A stretch of 64,000 nucleotides of DNA from Flavilitoribacter nigricans DSM 23189 = NBRC 102662 (GCF_002646595.1 NZ_PDUD01000009.1:1-64000); one strand, 5' to 3'; positions 18,282-27,560 are shown, counted from the first letter of the stretch. Notes: generated by a model from the sequence alone, not told the origin. Program-made: numbers and translations.

Positions 18282-18345
18282 CGAAATATTTGGAGGTCTG
18301 GAACGGGAAATGAAGGGGAGGTTTGTATCCCAAATTGCACAGGCA

Positions 18346-18991
18346 GTTGCAGCGCATTGGACTATTTTCGGATCAATGGGATGAAAACACCTTGCGCTAC
18401 CGTGTACCGATCTAATTAACCGATACGCAAAATAATCAGAACGGTGCGCTGCACCTGGGAAAATCCGGCCCCTCCTGGGCTGGAGATATGGCGGTGCGCT
18501 GCACCTAATTACTACCGCGTAGCGTCCTGGTCAAACGATATGAAAAATATTCAGGACGGTGCGCTGCACCTGGGAAAATCTGTCCCCTCTTGGGCTGGAG
18601 ATATGGCGGTGCGCTGCACCTAATTACTACCGCGTAACGTCCTGGTTAAACGATATGAAAAATATTCTGGACGGTGCGCTGCACCTGGGAAAATCTGTCC
18701 CCTCTTGGGCTGGAGATATGACGGTGCGCTGCACCTATTACTACCGCGTAGCGTCCTGGTCAAACGATATGAAAAACCTTCAGGGCGGTGCGCTGCACCT
18801 GAGAAAGGCGGTCCCATACTGTTTTGTAGCTATGACGGCGTGCTGCACCTATTACGGAGCAATAGTTGGTAAAAGGAGGTGCAGCGCACCGTACTATTTT
18901 CAGCCCAAAGGGATGAAAATAGCTACAGCTACAGCGTAGCGTCCTAATCAATCAATTTGGAAAATATTCAGGACGCTACGCTGCATCTAGC
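18346..18991. repeat. 115-bp tandem array with palindromic GGTGCGCTGCACC cores
   Basis: Three successive units begin at 18441, 18556 and 18671 with 115-base spacing, and a diverging fourth begins at 18785. Degenerate partial units lie at 18398-18440 and 18931-18991. Each full unit holds two copies of GGTGCGCTGCACCT, and there are seven exact copies in all: 18443, 18493, 18558, 18608, 18673, 18723, 18787. One degenerate copy lies at 18837 and one inverted copy at 18877-18890. Two direct copies of another motif (TGCAGCGCA..ACTATTTTC..GGGATGAAAA) lie at 18346-18391 and 18878-18925. Units also contain CGTCCTG...CAGGACG arms. This is non-coding despite an open frame across it. Confidence 0.9.
18933..18982. 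repeat. Perfect 13-bp inverted repeat at the end of the array
   Basis: AGCGTAGCGTCCT (18933-18945) and AGGACGCTACGCT (18970-18982) pair perfectly around a 24-base spacer. The other array units have only part of this pairing (CGTCCTG with CAGGACG), because their right arm carries the GGTGCGCTGCACC core. Confidence 0.85.
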
Positions 18992-19060
18992 GTTGTGTAT
19001 TGGTTGGTAAAGTTAAGATAAACCCAAAGGGAAGCAATCTCTCCACTATACGCTACCCAT

Positions 19061-20311
19061 TTACTGTCGCATAGCCACCACCGGATCCATATTGGAAGCC
19101 CGCAGGGCGGGGATAAATCCGGAGACCACTCCGATCATCACCGAAATGAATAGTCCCAGCATGATGTTGCCCGTATCGACATACAATTCAAAATCAATGA
19201 TCTGGGTAAGGATCTTGGTGATGATGTAAACGAAGGTCAGCCCAATGAGTCCGCCGATGATACAAAGGATGATGGATTCGATGAGGAATTCCAGCAGGAT
19301 AATATAGCGTTTGGCACCCAAAGCTTTTTTCACCCCAATGATCCCCGTACGTTCTTTAACGGAAACGAACATAATATTGGCGACACTGACCACGCCGACC
19401 AGGATAGCAAAAAGACCGATCACGATACCGAGCAGGTTCAGAACGCCGAAAAAGCTATCGAATACCGATGAGATCATGGAGAGTTCGTTCAGGGAGAAAT
19501 CGTCGTCCTCGATGGGTTTCAGCCGGCGGTGTGCACGCAGCAGGCCGCGAGATTCGTCCTTAACGTCCACCAGATTGACGCCGTCCTCCGCTTTGATCGT
19601 CACGGTGGCGTCCCAGACGTTGGTGGCCTTCAGGTTGGCGAGACTGCGCCCGGAATTGTAGGAAACCAGGATACAATCGTCAAAATCCAGCGGGTTGATC
19701 AGATCATCTCCCGCCTGTTCGATCACGCCGATCACCTCGAATTCTTTACCCATCAGCTTGACGCGCTTACCGGTAGCTTCCAGGCCGCCGAAGAGTTCTT
19801 CCGCCACCTTAAAGCCCATGATGATCTTATTGCTGCCGTAATTGTATTCGGCCGGAGAGAAATAGCGCCCCGTTTCAAATTCGAGCTTGAACATATTGTC
19901 AAACTCCTGAGAGGCGGCGATCAGCACGGCCCGATCGACACTGCTGGATTTATACTTTACGGTCTTGAAACCGAGTACCACGTGGTAGGCGGTCAACTGG
20001 GCCAGTTTGGCGCGATCGTTCAACAATTCATAATCCTCGTAGGAAGGGTGCGGCCTTTTGATATAATCCCACCATTCTCCGCTCACATCCCGCCACGGCC
20101 ACTTTTTGACGTAAATGACGTCATTGCCCAATTTGGCCATACTGCTCCGGACATTGTCTTCCAGGGAATCTACCGCCGAGAGTACGCCGATAATACAGAA
20201 AATTCCGATGGAAATACCCAGCAGCGAAAGGAAACTGCGCAGTTTATTGCCCCGCAACTGCCCTAACGCCTGTAATATACTTTCCCGGATTACTTTGAGT
20301 AAAATTTTCAT
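19061..20311 (-). CDS. MacB/FtsX-type ABC transporter permease
   Basis: The 416-residue protein has the classic layout of the MacB permease: one N-terminal transmembrane helix (LSLLGISIGIFCIIGVLSAV), a large periplasmic domain of about 220 residues, and three C-terminal helices with the FtsX-type region (VKERTGIIGVKKALGAK). It probably works in outer-envelope efflux, lipoprotein or signal transport with an ATPase encoded elsewhere; no ATPase gene is adjacent. The ATG at 20311 gives MKILLKVIRESILQALGQLR, the typical amphipathic start. An open frame extends 17 codons upstream without coding character. Confidence 0.92.
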   Translation of the reverse strand: MKILLKVIRESILQALGQLRGNKLRSFLSLLGISIGIFCIIGVLSAVDSLEDNVRSSMAKLGNDVIYVKKWPWRDVSGEWWDYIKRPHPSYEDYELLNDRAKLAQLTAYHVVLGFKTVKYKSSSVDRAVLIAASQEFDNMFKLEFETGRYFSPAEYNYGSNKIIMGFKVAEELFGGLEATGKRVKLMGKEFEVIGVIEQAGDDLINPLDFDDCILVSYNSGRSLANLKATNVWDATVTIKAEDGVNLVDVKDESRGLLRAHRRLKPIEDDDFSLNELSMISSVFDSFFGVLNLLGIVIGLFAILVGVVSVANIMFVSVKERTGIIGVKKALGAKRYIILLEFLIESIILCIIGGLIGLTFVYIITKILTQIIDFELYVDTGNIMLGLFISVMIGVVSGFIPALRASNMDPVVAMRQ

Positions 20312-20455
20312 AGGCCTTTTATTGACGGGCTGAAAGTAGAAAAACATCCAGCAACGAAACAAACCTTTCGATCAACATATCTATTTTATCTGCCAAAAAT
20401 GTTCTTTTAATGGCCTTATAAACCTAGAAAATAGCGGATAATAATGGTAAATTCT

Positions 20456-20463
20456 TATTTTTG
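20456..20463 (+). promoter_or_regulatory. TAnnTTTG promoter box of queA
   Basis: TATTTTTG matches the Bacteroidota -7 element and ends 29 bases before the queA ATG. No good -33 element is visible. Confidence 0.4.
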
Positions 20464-20492
20464 CCGTCCATTTCTGAAAATACAGTGAAATA

Positions 20493-21557
20493 ATGAGGAC
20501 AAAACTGTCGCACTTTGCTTTTGATCTTCCCCAGAAACTTATTGCTAAATATCCCGAAAAGAATCGTGATGAGTCGCGCTTGATGGTGGTACATAAAGAC
20601 ACTGGAAAGATTGAACACCGGATCTTTAAAGATATACTCGATTACTTTGATGACGGAGACGTCATGGTGTTTAACAACACAAAAGTTTTTCCGGCCCGTC
20701 TGTACGGCCGGAAGGAAAAAACCGGTGCCAAAATTGAGGTATTCCTGCTGCGGGAACTCAACAATGAAGCCCGTCTCTGGGACGTGCTCGTAGATCCGGC
20801 CCGGAAGATCCGGGTGGGCAACAAGCTGTATTTCAGTGACGAACACGACAATGACATTCTGGTAGCCGAGGTAGTGGACAACACCACCTCCCGCGGCCGT
20901 ACCATCCGATTCCTGTACGACGGGACGGATGAGGAATTCCAGAAAGAACTGCACACCCTGGGCAACACGCCGCTGCCCAAGGAGATCGGCCGCCCGGCGG
21001 AAGAATCGGATAAGGAGCGCTACCAGACCATCTTCGCCAAGGAGTTGGGTGCCGTAGCTGCGCCGACTGCCGGCCTGCACTACAGCCGCGAACTGATGAA
21101 GCGCCTGGAGATCAAAGGGCTGGAATTTGCCGAGCTCACCCTCCATATCGGTCTGGGTACCTTCCGAAGTATCGATGTAGAAGACCTCTCCAAACACAAA
21201 ATGGACGCGGAATACTACAAGATCACCCAACCGGCCGTGGATGTGGTGAATAAAGGCAAAGAGGGTAAGAAACGGGTGTGCGGCGTCGGCACGACGACCA
21301 TGCGCGCGGTGGAATCTTCCGTATCTGCCGAATCCCTGCTGAAACCTTCCGAAGGCTGGACGAATAAATTCATTTATCCGCCTTATGACTTCCACATTGC
21401 CGACAGTATGGTGTCTAACTTCCACCTGCCGAAATCCAGCCTGCTGATCATGGTCTGCGCTTTCGGAGGTTTTGACCTGATCATGGAGGCTTACCAGGAA
21501 GCGATCAAGGAAGAGTATCGCTTTTTCAGTTACGGCGATGCGATGTTGATCATTTAA
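20493..21557 (+). CDS. queA: S-adenosylmethionine:tRNA ribosyltransferase-isomerase
   Basis: QueA transfers and isomerises the ribosyl moiety of SAM onto 7-aminomethyl-7-deazaguanine at tRNA position 34 to give epoxyqueuosine. The 354-residue length is normal for the family. Recognisable family segments are [20 protein letters not shown] at the start, [40 protein letters not shown] and [13 protein letters not shown]. No other queuosine genes are close, so it appears as a single-gene unit with its own promoter box and a terminator at 21641-21670. Confidence 0.97.
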   Translation: MRTKLSHFAFDLPQKLIAKYPEKNRDESRLMVVHKDTGKIEHRIFKDILDYFDDGDVMVFNNTKVFPARLYGRKEKTGAKIEVFLLRELNNEARLWDVLVDPARKIRVGNKLYFSDEHDNDILVAEVVDNTTSRGRTIRFLYDGTDEEFQKELHTLGNTPLPKEIGRPAEESDKERYQTIFAKELGAVAAPTAGLHYSRELMKRLEIKGLEFAELTLHIGLGTFRSIDVEDLSKHKMDAEYYKITQPAVDVVNKGKEGKKRVCGVGTTTMRAVESSVSAESLLKPSEGWTNKFIYPPYDFHIADSMVSNFHLPKSSLLIMVCAFGGFDLIMEAYQEAIKEEYRFFSYGDAMLII

Positions 21558-21640
21558 GTGCCTTTTCTTATACATCCGGTATTTGGGAAAAGCCGTTTGT
21601 ATAATATTGGTTTGAAAACATATACAATAAAATACTAGGG

Positions 21641-21670
21641 AAAGCGTATCATAACTGGTACGCTTTTTTT
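21641..21670 (+). terminator. Rho-independent terminator of queA
   Basis: AAAGCGTA (21641-21648) and TACGCTTT (21659-21666) form a perfect 8-bp stem with a 10-base loop, followed by a T-run to 21670. It sits 84 bases after queA and only 26 bases before the next start. Confidence 0.85.
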
Positions 21671-21695
21671 ATTGATTCCGAAAAGATTTCCGGAT

Positions 21696-22871
21696 ATGAA
21701 AAACGCCGGTTTACTGGGCTTACTATTGATTTCACTGATCCATTCAGTTCAGGCTGATCCTCAGATGGGTAATGTTCAGATCAATTTCTTCTCCGAGGAA
21801 TTGTCCATTGCCTACCCGAAGAATATGCTGGTTCCCCTGCCCGCTCACCTTAAGGAGCAGGACATGGTGGCTTTTTACCAGATCATGGAGCGGACGGACT
21901 ACCAGTTGTTGCTGGACGCACTCCTGGAGAAGAAGTCGGCCTTTATGCTCAACGACTGGCTGTATTACGACCTGATGAGGCGAACCGTCAGTGCCATGAT
22001 CGGCGCCGGAAAAAGTTCCAATATCGAACTCACCTGCTGGTTTCTCCTGACTAAATCGGGATTTGAAACCCGCCTGACCTACCTCAAGGATCAACAGTTC
22101 GTTTACGTTTACACGGAAGATGAGGTGTTCGAAGTGCCGATGATCACGGAGAAGGGTCACAATTTTGCCAATCTAACGAGTATCCCCAATAGCCGCAAAA
22201 CCAACGAAGCGCTGTACATGCTGAATTTTGTACCGAAATCGGCGGGCAAACCTTTCGGCTTTTACCTGACCAAGCTCCCCCGCCTCAAGAGCGACATTGA
22301 GCGCAAGCGGTTTTCGTTCCGGTATAAGGAAAAGGATTACGAGATGGAAGTAGATGTCGACAAAACTTCCGCGGAAGTAATGAACGCCTACCCTTTTATC
22401 GAGGAACAACAGTATCTTCAGATCCCGCTTTCGCCCTCGATCGCGGCCAGTTTAATGCCGAAGTTTAAAAACTGGACCAACGGACTCTCTAAAATTGAAA
22501 CGCTTGAACTTTTAGTTGCGTTTACCCGTTCATCATTTCAGTACAAGGAAGATAAGGAGTTCTTCGGGCGCAGTAAACCAATGATCGCCGATGAGGTATT
22601 CATCTACCCCTACAGCGATTGCGAAGACCGCTCAGCACTGTTTTTCTGCCTGGCCAGAGAGCTCGTTGACCTGCCGATGATCATTGTCGCTTTCCCGGAT
22701 CACCTCACCGTCGGGGTTGCCCTGGAGGAGGAAATTGGGGCCGCAATCCGGTACGAAGGCAGGAATTATTACATCTGTGATCCCACCGGACCTGTCAATT
22801 CGACAGATATCGGCGGTTTCCCCTACGGATACGAGCGTTCCAAATTCAAAATAATCGGCCAGTACAAGTAA
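21696..22871 (+). CDS. Secreted transglutaminase-like protein, function unknown
   Basis: The 391-residue product has a signal peptide (MKNAGLLGLLLISLIHSVQA). Its C-terminal third has the arrangement of a transglutaminase-like papain fold: Cys309 in YSDCEDRSALF, His336 in FPDHLTVGVAL and Asp362 in YICDPTGP, in the order and spacing expected of the Cys-His-Asp triad. The middle (about 90-270) is not recognised. It probably acts in the periplasm or at the cell surface, as a peptidase or cross-linking enzyme, but the substrate is unknown. The ATG at 21696 was chosen over an upstream TTG because it begins the signal peptide and lies beyond the terminator. Confidence 0.7.
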   Translation: MKNAGLLGLLLISLIHSVQADPQMGNVQINFFSEELSIAYPKNMLVPLPAHLKEQDMVAFYQIMERTDYQLLLDALLEKKSAFMLNDWLYYDLMRRTVSAMIGAGKSSNIELTCWFLLTKSGFETRLTYLKDQQFVYVYTEDEVFEVPMITEKGHNFANLTSIPNSRKTNEALYMLNFVPKSAGKPFGFYLTKLPRLKSDIERKRFSFRYKEKDYEMEVDVDKTSAEVMNAYPFIEEQQYLQIPLSPSIAASLMPKFKNWTNGLSKIETLELLVAFTRSSFQYKEDKEFFGRSKPMIADEVFIYPYSDCEDRSALFFCLARELVDLPMIIVAFPDHLTVGVALEEEIGAAIRYEGRNYYICDPTGPVNSTDIGGFPYGYERSKFKIIGQYK

Positions 22872-23124
22872 TTGACTGCCAATTATATAAAAATCCGCAT
22901 TTAGCTTTTTGGCAGCAAAAATCTGGCCCGTAATTTGTACGGGAAAAACCTGTGTAAAAAACTGTTGAAAGTCTAAATCAAGTTTATTACATTTGCCGAA
23001 ATGTGAAACGGGATGTTTTCCGGCTCCATTCTGCAAAAAATGACGATCTTTTCGAACAAGATCACCATTTACCGTTTTATATTATTTTTCCGGAAGCTCC
23101 GGAAATTAAATTTTTATTCAAACT

Positions 23125-23346
23125 ATGTATTGGACATTAGAACTAGCTTATCACCTCGAAGATGCTCCATGGCCAGCCACTCGTGACGAGTTGATCGATT
23201 ACGCCATTCGATCCGGTGCTCCTCTGGAAGTTATCGAGAACCTTCAGCAAATGGAAGATGAAGGTGAGATCTACGAGGGTATTGAAGATATCTGGCCGGA
23301 CTATCCCCGGAAAGATGATTTTCTCTTCAATGAAGACGAGTACTAA
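23125..23346 (+). CDS. DUF2795-domain protein
   Basis: This 73-residue, strongly acidic protein (MYWTLELAYHLEDAPWPATR, then DELIDYAIRSGAPLEVIENL) matches the short DUF2795 family common in Bacteroidota, whose members are small cytoplasmic helical proteins of unknown role. The start is unambiguous. It follows a 253-base AT-rich gap and is succeeded by two hairpins, so it is probably transcribed alone. Confidence 0.85.
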   Translation: MYWTLELAYHLEDAPWPATRDELIDYAIRSGAPLEVIENLQQMEDEGEIYEGIEDIWPDYPRKDDFLFNEDEY

Positions 23347-23355
23347 AGGGGACGC

Positions 23356-23391
23356 ATCTCGCAATTGACGAGAGCCGATCCATTGCGAGAT
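23356..23391. terminator. Hairpin after the DUF2795 gene
   Basis: ATCTCGCAAT (23356-23365) and ATTGCGAGAT (23382-23391) form a perfect 10-bp stem with a 16-base loop. There is no T-run, so it may stabilise the 3' end of the transcript. Confidence 0.5.
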
Positions 23392-23421
23392 ATACTTGCC
23401 TTAAGTTAAAATAAACATGCA

Positions 23422-23460
23422 GGGTTTTGTGCAATACGCGCGCAAAACCCTTGACTTTTT
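23422..23460 (+). terminator. Rho-independent terminator
   Basis: GGGTTTTG (23422-23429) pairs with CAAAACCC (23443-23450), and further G/C pairs toward the loop can extend the stem. A T-run follows at 23456-23460. It probably ends the DUF2795 transcript before the AAA+ gene. Confidence 0.75.
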
Positions 23461-23549
23461 AAGACAGGCAGTAGCTTCGCTCTTATCTTCCACCACCTTC
23501 CGGTCATTCCCTTTAATTTCGTAGTTTTACCCCAAAACCGCCTGACCTT

Positions 23550-25817
23550 TTGGAAAGAATCACCTATCCCCTGCTCTATTTCGATATCGCGCCCCAGGTC
23601 GTGCTCGGCTTCCTGGTGGGTACGGACCTCCAGGTCGTTGAGAAGGACCTGGAACGGGTGAAACTGAATCTGGGGAATTACCTGCAGCGCCAGTACAAGA
23701 AATACGATGATTATCCCTTCGTTGATCTGATCGATCCCAAACTGCGGATCATGGATTTTGAAGTGCGCCCCACTTACCGCGATGACGGTGGTTCCTATCC
23801 GCTTTCCCAGGCCGTAAAGGTGCCGGTGGCCATTATTTACGGAGCGACGGAGCAGGATAATTATGCCTGCCACGTGCCCAGCCTGAATGGAAGTTTTTAT
23901 TACTATGAGCCTAAGCAGTTCGAATCGCTGGTGCAGTATTTTGTGACCAATGCGCTCAATCAGCTGGACCCGCCGGCCGTATACAAACTCCTGCGGTACC
24001 GTAAACCCAAACTGGACAAAGTGATCCTGAAAGTGAATGCGGATCGTGACTTTTTCCGTTTCGGCCGCGTACGTCCCCGGGACTATCCTACGCTGAAAAG
24101 GTTAACCGAACCGTACCCCTTCCCCCGCAACAAGCGCAAGCAGCAAAGCCACCTCCCGGAAGCTGCCTGGGAACTGGAAATGGCCGTTGCCGACGTATTG
24201 GACAAACTGATCAACACGCGTTCCAATGTATTGCTGGTGGGCAAACACGGCGTCGGCAAAAGTGCGGTACTCCAGCAGGCGATCCGCAAGATCACTACCC
24301 AGTCTCGTAAGCAACAACTCGATTTCACGTTCTGGCGGATCATGAGCCAACGCATTACCGCCAGTGCCAAATACCTGGGAGAGTGGCAGGAGCAAGTAGA
24401 AAGCCTCGTCGACGAACTGCAATCCGCCAACGGTATCCTCTGGGTAGCGGACCTTATTCAGCTGTTGCAGACCGGTGGTGAAGGTGCCGAAGATAGTGTG
24501 GCTGCCTTTCTGCTGCCCTTCCTGCAAACCCATAAGATGCAGATGATCGGCGAAGCTACGCCCGAGCAACTGGAAAGTATGCGCCGGCTCCTGCCGGGCT
24601 TTGTGCAGACCTTCCAGATCATCCGCATCGACGAACTTTCTGAGGATAAGATCCGGTCCGTGCTGACTCAGTTCGCGCAGTACGTGCAGACCCGGCTCCA
24701 GATCACGCTGTCGCAGGAAGCCATTGATCAGTCTTATCGCCTGTTGCTGCGCTACTATCCCTACGAAAGTTTCCCCGGAAAGGGGATCAAGTTCCTGAGT
24801 CGCTGTGTCAACAAGGCCCAACTCGCCAATCGATCGAAGATCGAGCGAGCGGATGTCATTCAGGAATTCGTGTATCAGACGGGGCTGCCCGAACTATTCC
24901 TCCGGGATGACCTGCTGCTGAATACCCGGGACCTGGAAAACTATTTTCACGAACGCATTATCGGTCAATCCGAAGCCATCGCCCGACTGATCGAGATCGT
25001 AAAGATCTACAAGGCCGGGATCAACAATCCCTACAAACCCATTGCCACCCTGCTGTTTGCGGGGCCGACCGGGGTCGGTAAAACGGCAAGTGCCAAAGCG
25101 CTGGCGGATTACTTTTTCGGACAGGGGCAAAAGAAATCTCCGCTCATCCGGATCGATATGAGTGAATTCCAGCACCCCGGACAAATGGGGCGGCTGATCG
25201 GCAGTGGTAAGGAAGTGGGACAATTGATCAAAGAAGTGCGGGAGCGGCCCTTCGCGGTCATCCTGCTGGACGAGATCGAAAAAGCCGCCCGCCCTATATT
25301 CGATGCTTTACTGACGCTGCTGGACGAAGGACTGCTGATCGACAATTTTGGCCGGCAAACCGATTTTCGGAATACCATTATCATTATGACCTCCAATCTG
25401 GGGGCATCCGTGCGTTCTTCCATTGGTTACCAGGAAACGAGCACCGAATCCAGTGCCTACCTTTCCGCCATCCGCAAACATTTCCGGCCGGAATTCATCA
25501 ACCGGATCGACAGTGTAGTCTTTTTCAATGCCATCGACAGCGACGACCTCCGCAAGATCACCCTGAAGGAACTGAAGGCGCTAACCGCCCGCGAGGGATT
25601 TGCCAAACGGCAGTTACAACTCCTGTTTGACGATTCGCTGGTCGATCACCTCGTCAACATCGGGTTCGACAAACGCTACGGTGCCCGACCGCTTCAGCGG
25701 GCGATTGAGCAGACCATCGTTAAACCGATGTCCTACTGGCTGCTCGAAAACGGCCAGAAGCAAAAAGTGCGACTGAAATTAAGCTGGGAAGGGAAGCTGG
25801 TGATCTCCATGAAATAA
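23550..25817 (+). CDS. Clp-type double AAA+ ATPase
   Basis: The 755-residue protein has a unique N-terminal region (about 1-190) without Clp N repeats, then two AAA+ modules. D1 has Walker A GKHGVGKS near 230 but a degenerate Walker B (ILWVADL near 296). D2 has Walker A GPTGVGKT near 506, Walker B ILLDEIEKA near 572, sensor MTSNLGA, and the ClpA/B C-terminal HFRPEFINRIDSVVFF and YGARPLQRAIE. It probably remodels or unfolds proteins, with or without a protease. No ClpP-binding loop was identified. Translation appears to start at TTG (23550), as no ATG precedes the conserved region. An unknown gene follows 45 bases later. Confidence 0.85.
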   Translation: MERITYPLLYFDIAPQVVLGFLVGTDLQVVEKDLERVKLNLGNYLQRQYKKYDDYPFVDLIDPKLRIMDFEVRPTYRDDGGSYPLSQAVKVPVAIIYGATEQDNYACHVPSLNGSFYYYEPKQFESLVQYFVTNALNQLDPPAVYKLLRYRKPKLDKVILKVNADRDFFRFGRVRPRDYPTLKRLTEPYPFPRNKRKQQSHLPEAAWELEMAVADVLDKLINTRSNVLLVGKHGVGKSAVLQQAIRKITTQSRKQQLDFTFWRIMSQRITASAKYLGEWQEQVESLVDELQSANGILWVADLIQLLQTGGEGAEDSVAAFLLPFLQTHKMQMIGEATPEQLESMRRLLPGFVQTFQIIRIDELSEDKIRSVLTQFAQYVQTRLQITLSQEAIDQSYRLLLRYYPYESFPGKGIKFLSRCVNKAQLANRSKIERADVIQEFVYQTGLPELFLRDDLLLNTRDLENYFHERIIGQSEAIARLIEIVKIYKAGINNPYKPIATLLFAGPTGVGKTASAKALADYFFGQGQKKSPLIRIDMSEFQHPGQMGRLIGSGKEVGQLIKEVRERPFAVILLDEIEKAARPIFDALLTLLDEGLLIDNFGRQTDFRNTIIIMTSNLGASVRSSIGYQETSTESSAYLSAIRKHFRPEFINRIDSVVFFNAIDSDDLRKITLKELKALTAREGFAKRQLQLLFDDSLVDHLVNIGFDKRYGARPLQRAIEQTIVKPMSYWLLENGQKQKVRLKLSWEGKLVISMK

Positions 25818-25862
25818 ATTGCACCCAGCAATTGACAAGCCTGCAACCAAACCGAAAAACCG

Positions 25863-26417
25863 ATGCCGGTAAGGGAAGTAAAATTGAATAAAAATGGCGG
25901 ACTGCCGAAGTCACAAATAGATCTTTTCGGCGGGGAATATTCCTTTACAGAAAAGTTGAGAAAATTCGGAACAGGCTCTCCCAAACTTATCTATGAATCG
26001 GGAATATCAGAATTCGATCAGTTAGATCGAGGCTCTGCAAGTGAACTTGGTTTTGTAAATCTCGAACTTTTGAAGAACGGCCTGCTTTTCTGGTTCAACC
26101 AAAATCAGCGAATAAAATGTGTGGGAATTAAACTTACTGAGATCCAGGCTATAAATTTAGTCGCCTTTAGGATTGAGCTCAAATACCGGCGGCAATACGG
26201 CAAAACGATCAAAAGGATCGTCTATAGAGGTGAACTGGAAATTCTTGACACAACGCGCGATAAGATCATCATGAATGTGATCGTGCAGAATTTTAAGGGC
26301 ATACTGAAGTTCTTTCAAAAAGAGCCGTTTGATAACAAATTCAGTTACTCACTCAGTCTGGATCCACCGGAAAAAGATTATGACTATCTGATTGACTGGC
26401 TGGGCAATCTCCTTTAA
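25863..26417 (+). CDS. Hypothetical protein downstream of the AAA+ ATPase
   Basis: This 184-residue protein is soluble, basic and beta/alpha mixed, with no signal peptide, membrane helix or known motif. Its N-terminus (MPVREVKLNKNGGLPKSQID) is polar; the middle has NQNQRIKCVGIKLTEIQ and RRQYGKTIKRIVYRGELEIL. It lies 45 bases after the Clp-type ATPase on the same strand and may be co-transcribed with it. It is more AT-rich than most neighbours. I do not recognise it. Confidence 0.6.
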   Translation: MPVREVKLNKNGGLPKSQIDLFGGEYSFTEKLRKFGTGSPKLIYESGISEFDQLDRGSASELGFVNLELLKNGLLFWFNQNQRIKCVGIKLTEIQAINLVAFRIELKYRRQYGKTIKRIVYRGELEILDTTRDKIIMNVIVQNFKGILKFFQKEPFDNKFSYSLSLDPPEKDYDYLIDWLGNLL

Positions 26418-26497
26418 TTTAACAGTCCTTTACTGCTGCCCAAAATACCGGTCACCCGGCCTCCGCTGCGCTCCCGTAGTTCGATTAGCGCCAAATT

Positions 26498-26547
26498 TGT
26501 GTATAAGACCCAAAAAGTATCCAGGTTTCGAAATTGTGTATAAGACC
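26498..26547. promoter_or_regulatory. Paired direct repeat upstream of the SDR gene, possible operator
   Basis: TTGTGTATAAGACC occurs at 26498-26511 and again at 26534-26547, a 36-base repeat distance, with matching AAAT flanks. It sits 49-98 bases upstream of the SDR ATG, and an AraC-type regulator is encoded two genes downstream. AraC-family proteins often bind direct repeats, so this is a candidate operator; the link is inference. Confidence 0.45.
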
Positions 26548-26595
26548 GCAAGGTGAATGTTTATTGAACTTTGTATCGACAAAATTCGAGCAAAG

Positions 26596-27549
26596 ATGAA
26601 GACAACACCATTTGGCAAACAGGGTTGGACACCCGATATAATAGAAAATATAAACGACAAGACTTACCTGATCACCGGTGCGAATACCGGCGCCGGTTTC
26701 CAGGCGGCCAGGATACTTTTAGGTAAAGGCGCCGAAGTCGTAATGCTGAACCGCAACCGCGAAAAGTCGAACCAGGCCATTGCTGAACTGAAGACAGAAT
26801 TTGGAGCCGGAGCAAAGGTTTCATTCATAAAAATGGATTTGTCGGAGCTGGCTTCCGTACGTGAGGCAGCGGCCGAGGTAGTAAAGACTGTGCCCAAAAT
26901 TGACGCCCTGATGTGCAATGCGGCCATCGCTCAGGTCCCCAGACAAACATTTACCAAAGACGGCTTCGAAAGCCAGTTGGGCGTTAATCATTACGGCCAT
27001 TTTCTATTGTGCGGATTGCTTTTTGACCGCATAGAAGCATCGAACGGTCGCATTGTAGTTGTGGGTAGTGAAGGCTACAAAATGGGGATCAAAACCATTC
27101 AGTTTGAGGACATGAACTGGGATAAAAATTACCACGCGATGAATACCTACTGCCATAGTAAACTGGCCCAGATCCTGTTTGCCTACGAATTGCAGGATAG
27201 AATTCAGGCAGCCAAAAAGAACGTGTAGGTATATGTGTGCCATCCAGGGTCATCGGCTACATCCTTAATCAAAAATAGTGGTGGTTTAAGAGATCGGATC
27301 ATTTTTGGCTTGATGTCGTTGACGCCATTGGTTCAATCCGCCGAAAAAGGCGCTTATCCCGAAGTGATGTGTGCTACCGAAGCAACGGAAAACCTGAACC
27401 AGAAGGCGTATTATGGTCCAACCGGAAGGATGCAATGGACTGGCCCGGTCGGCGAGTGTAAACTGGAGCCTTTTGCCCAGGACAAAGCGGTACCCACTCA
27501 ATTGTGGACTGTCTCAGAAAAAGAAACAGGGTTTAAGTGGAACCTTTAA
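26596..27549 (+). pseudogene. Short-chain dehydrogenase/reductase interrupted by an in-frame amber codon
   Basis: The reading frame shows a Rossmann-type SDR: TGANTGAG cofactor motif, DLSELASVR, NAA motif, catalytic Ser in VVGSEGYKMG and YCHSK (YxxxK). At codon 211 there is a TAG (27226-27228), and the same frame continues without a shift (VYVCHPGSSATSL and onward to 27549), giving 317 residues in total if read through. The sequence around it (NV-stop-VYVCHPG) suggests a single C-to-T change in a CAG or a similar substitution. The upstream part alone would lack the C-terminal substrate lobe. It could be a pseudogene, a sequencing error or a readthrough gene. It precedes an AraC regulator by 11 bases. 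Confidence 0.8.
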
Positions 27550-27560
27550 CTTAGCCAAGC

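Noticed and set aside
18559-18939. A 126-codon open frame across the 115-bp repeats, and the idea of a CRISPR array
   Set aside because: The frame repeats with the DNA units and is not protein-like. Units are 115 bases with palindromic cores and no unique spacers of constant length, so it is not a CRISPR array.
26596-27549. A frameshift in the SDR gene
   Set aside because: The two halves are in the same frame; only a single TAG separates them, so it is a nonsense codon, not a shift.
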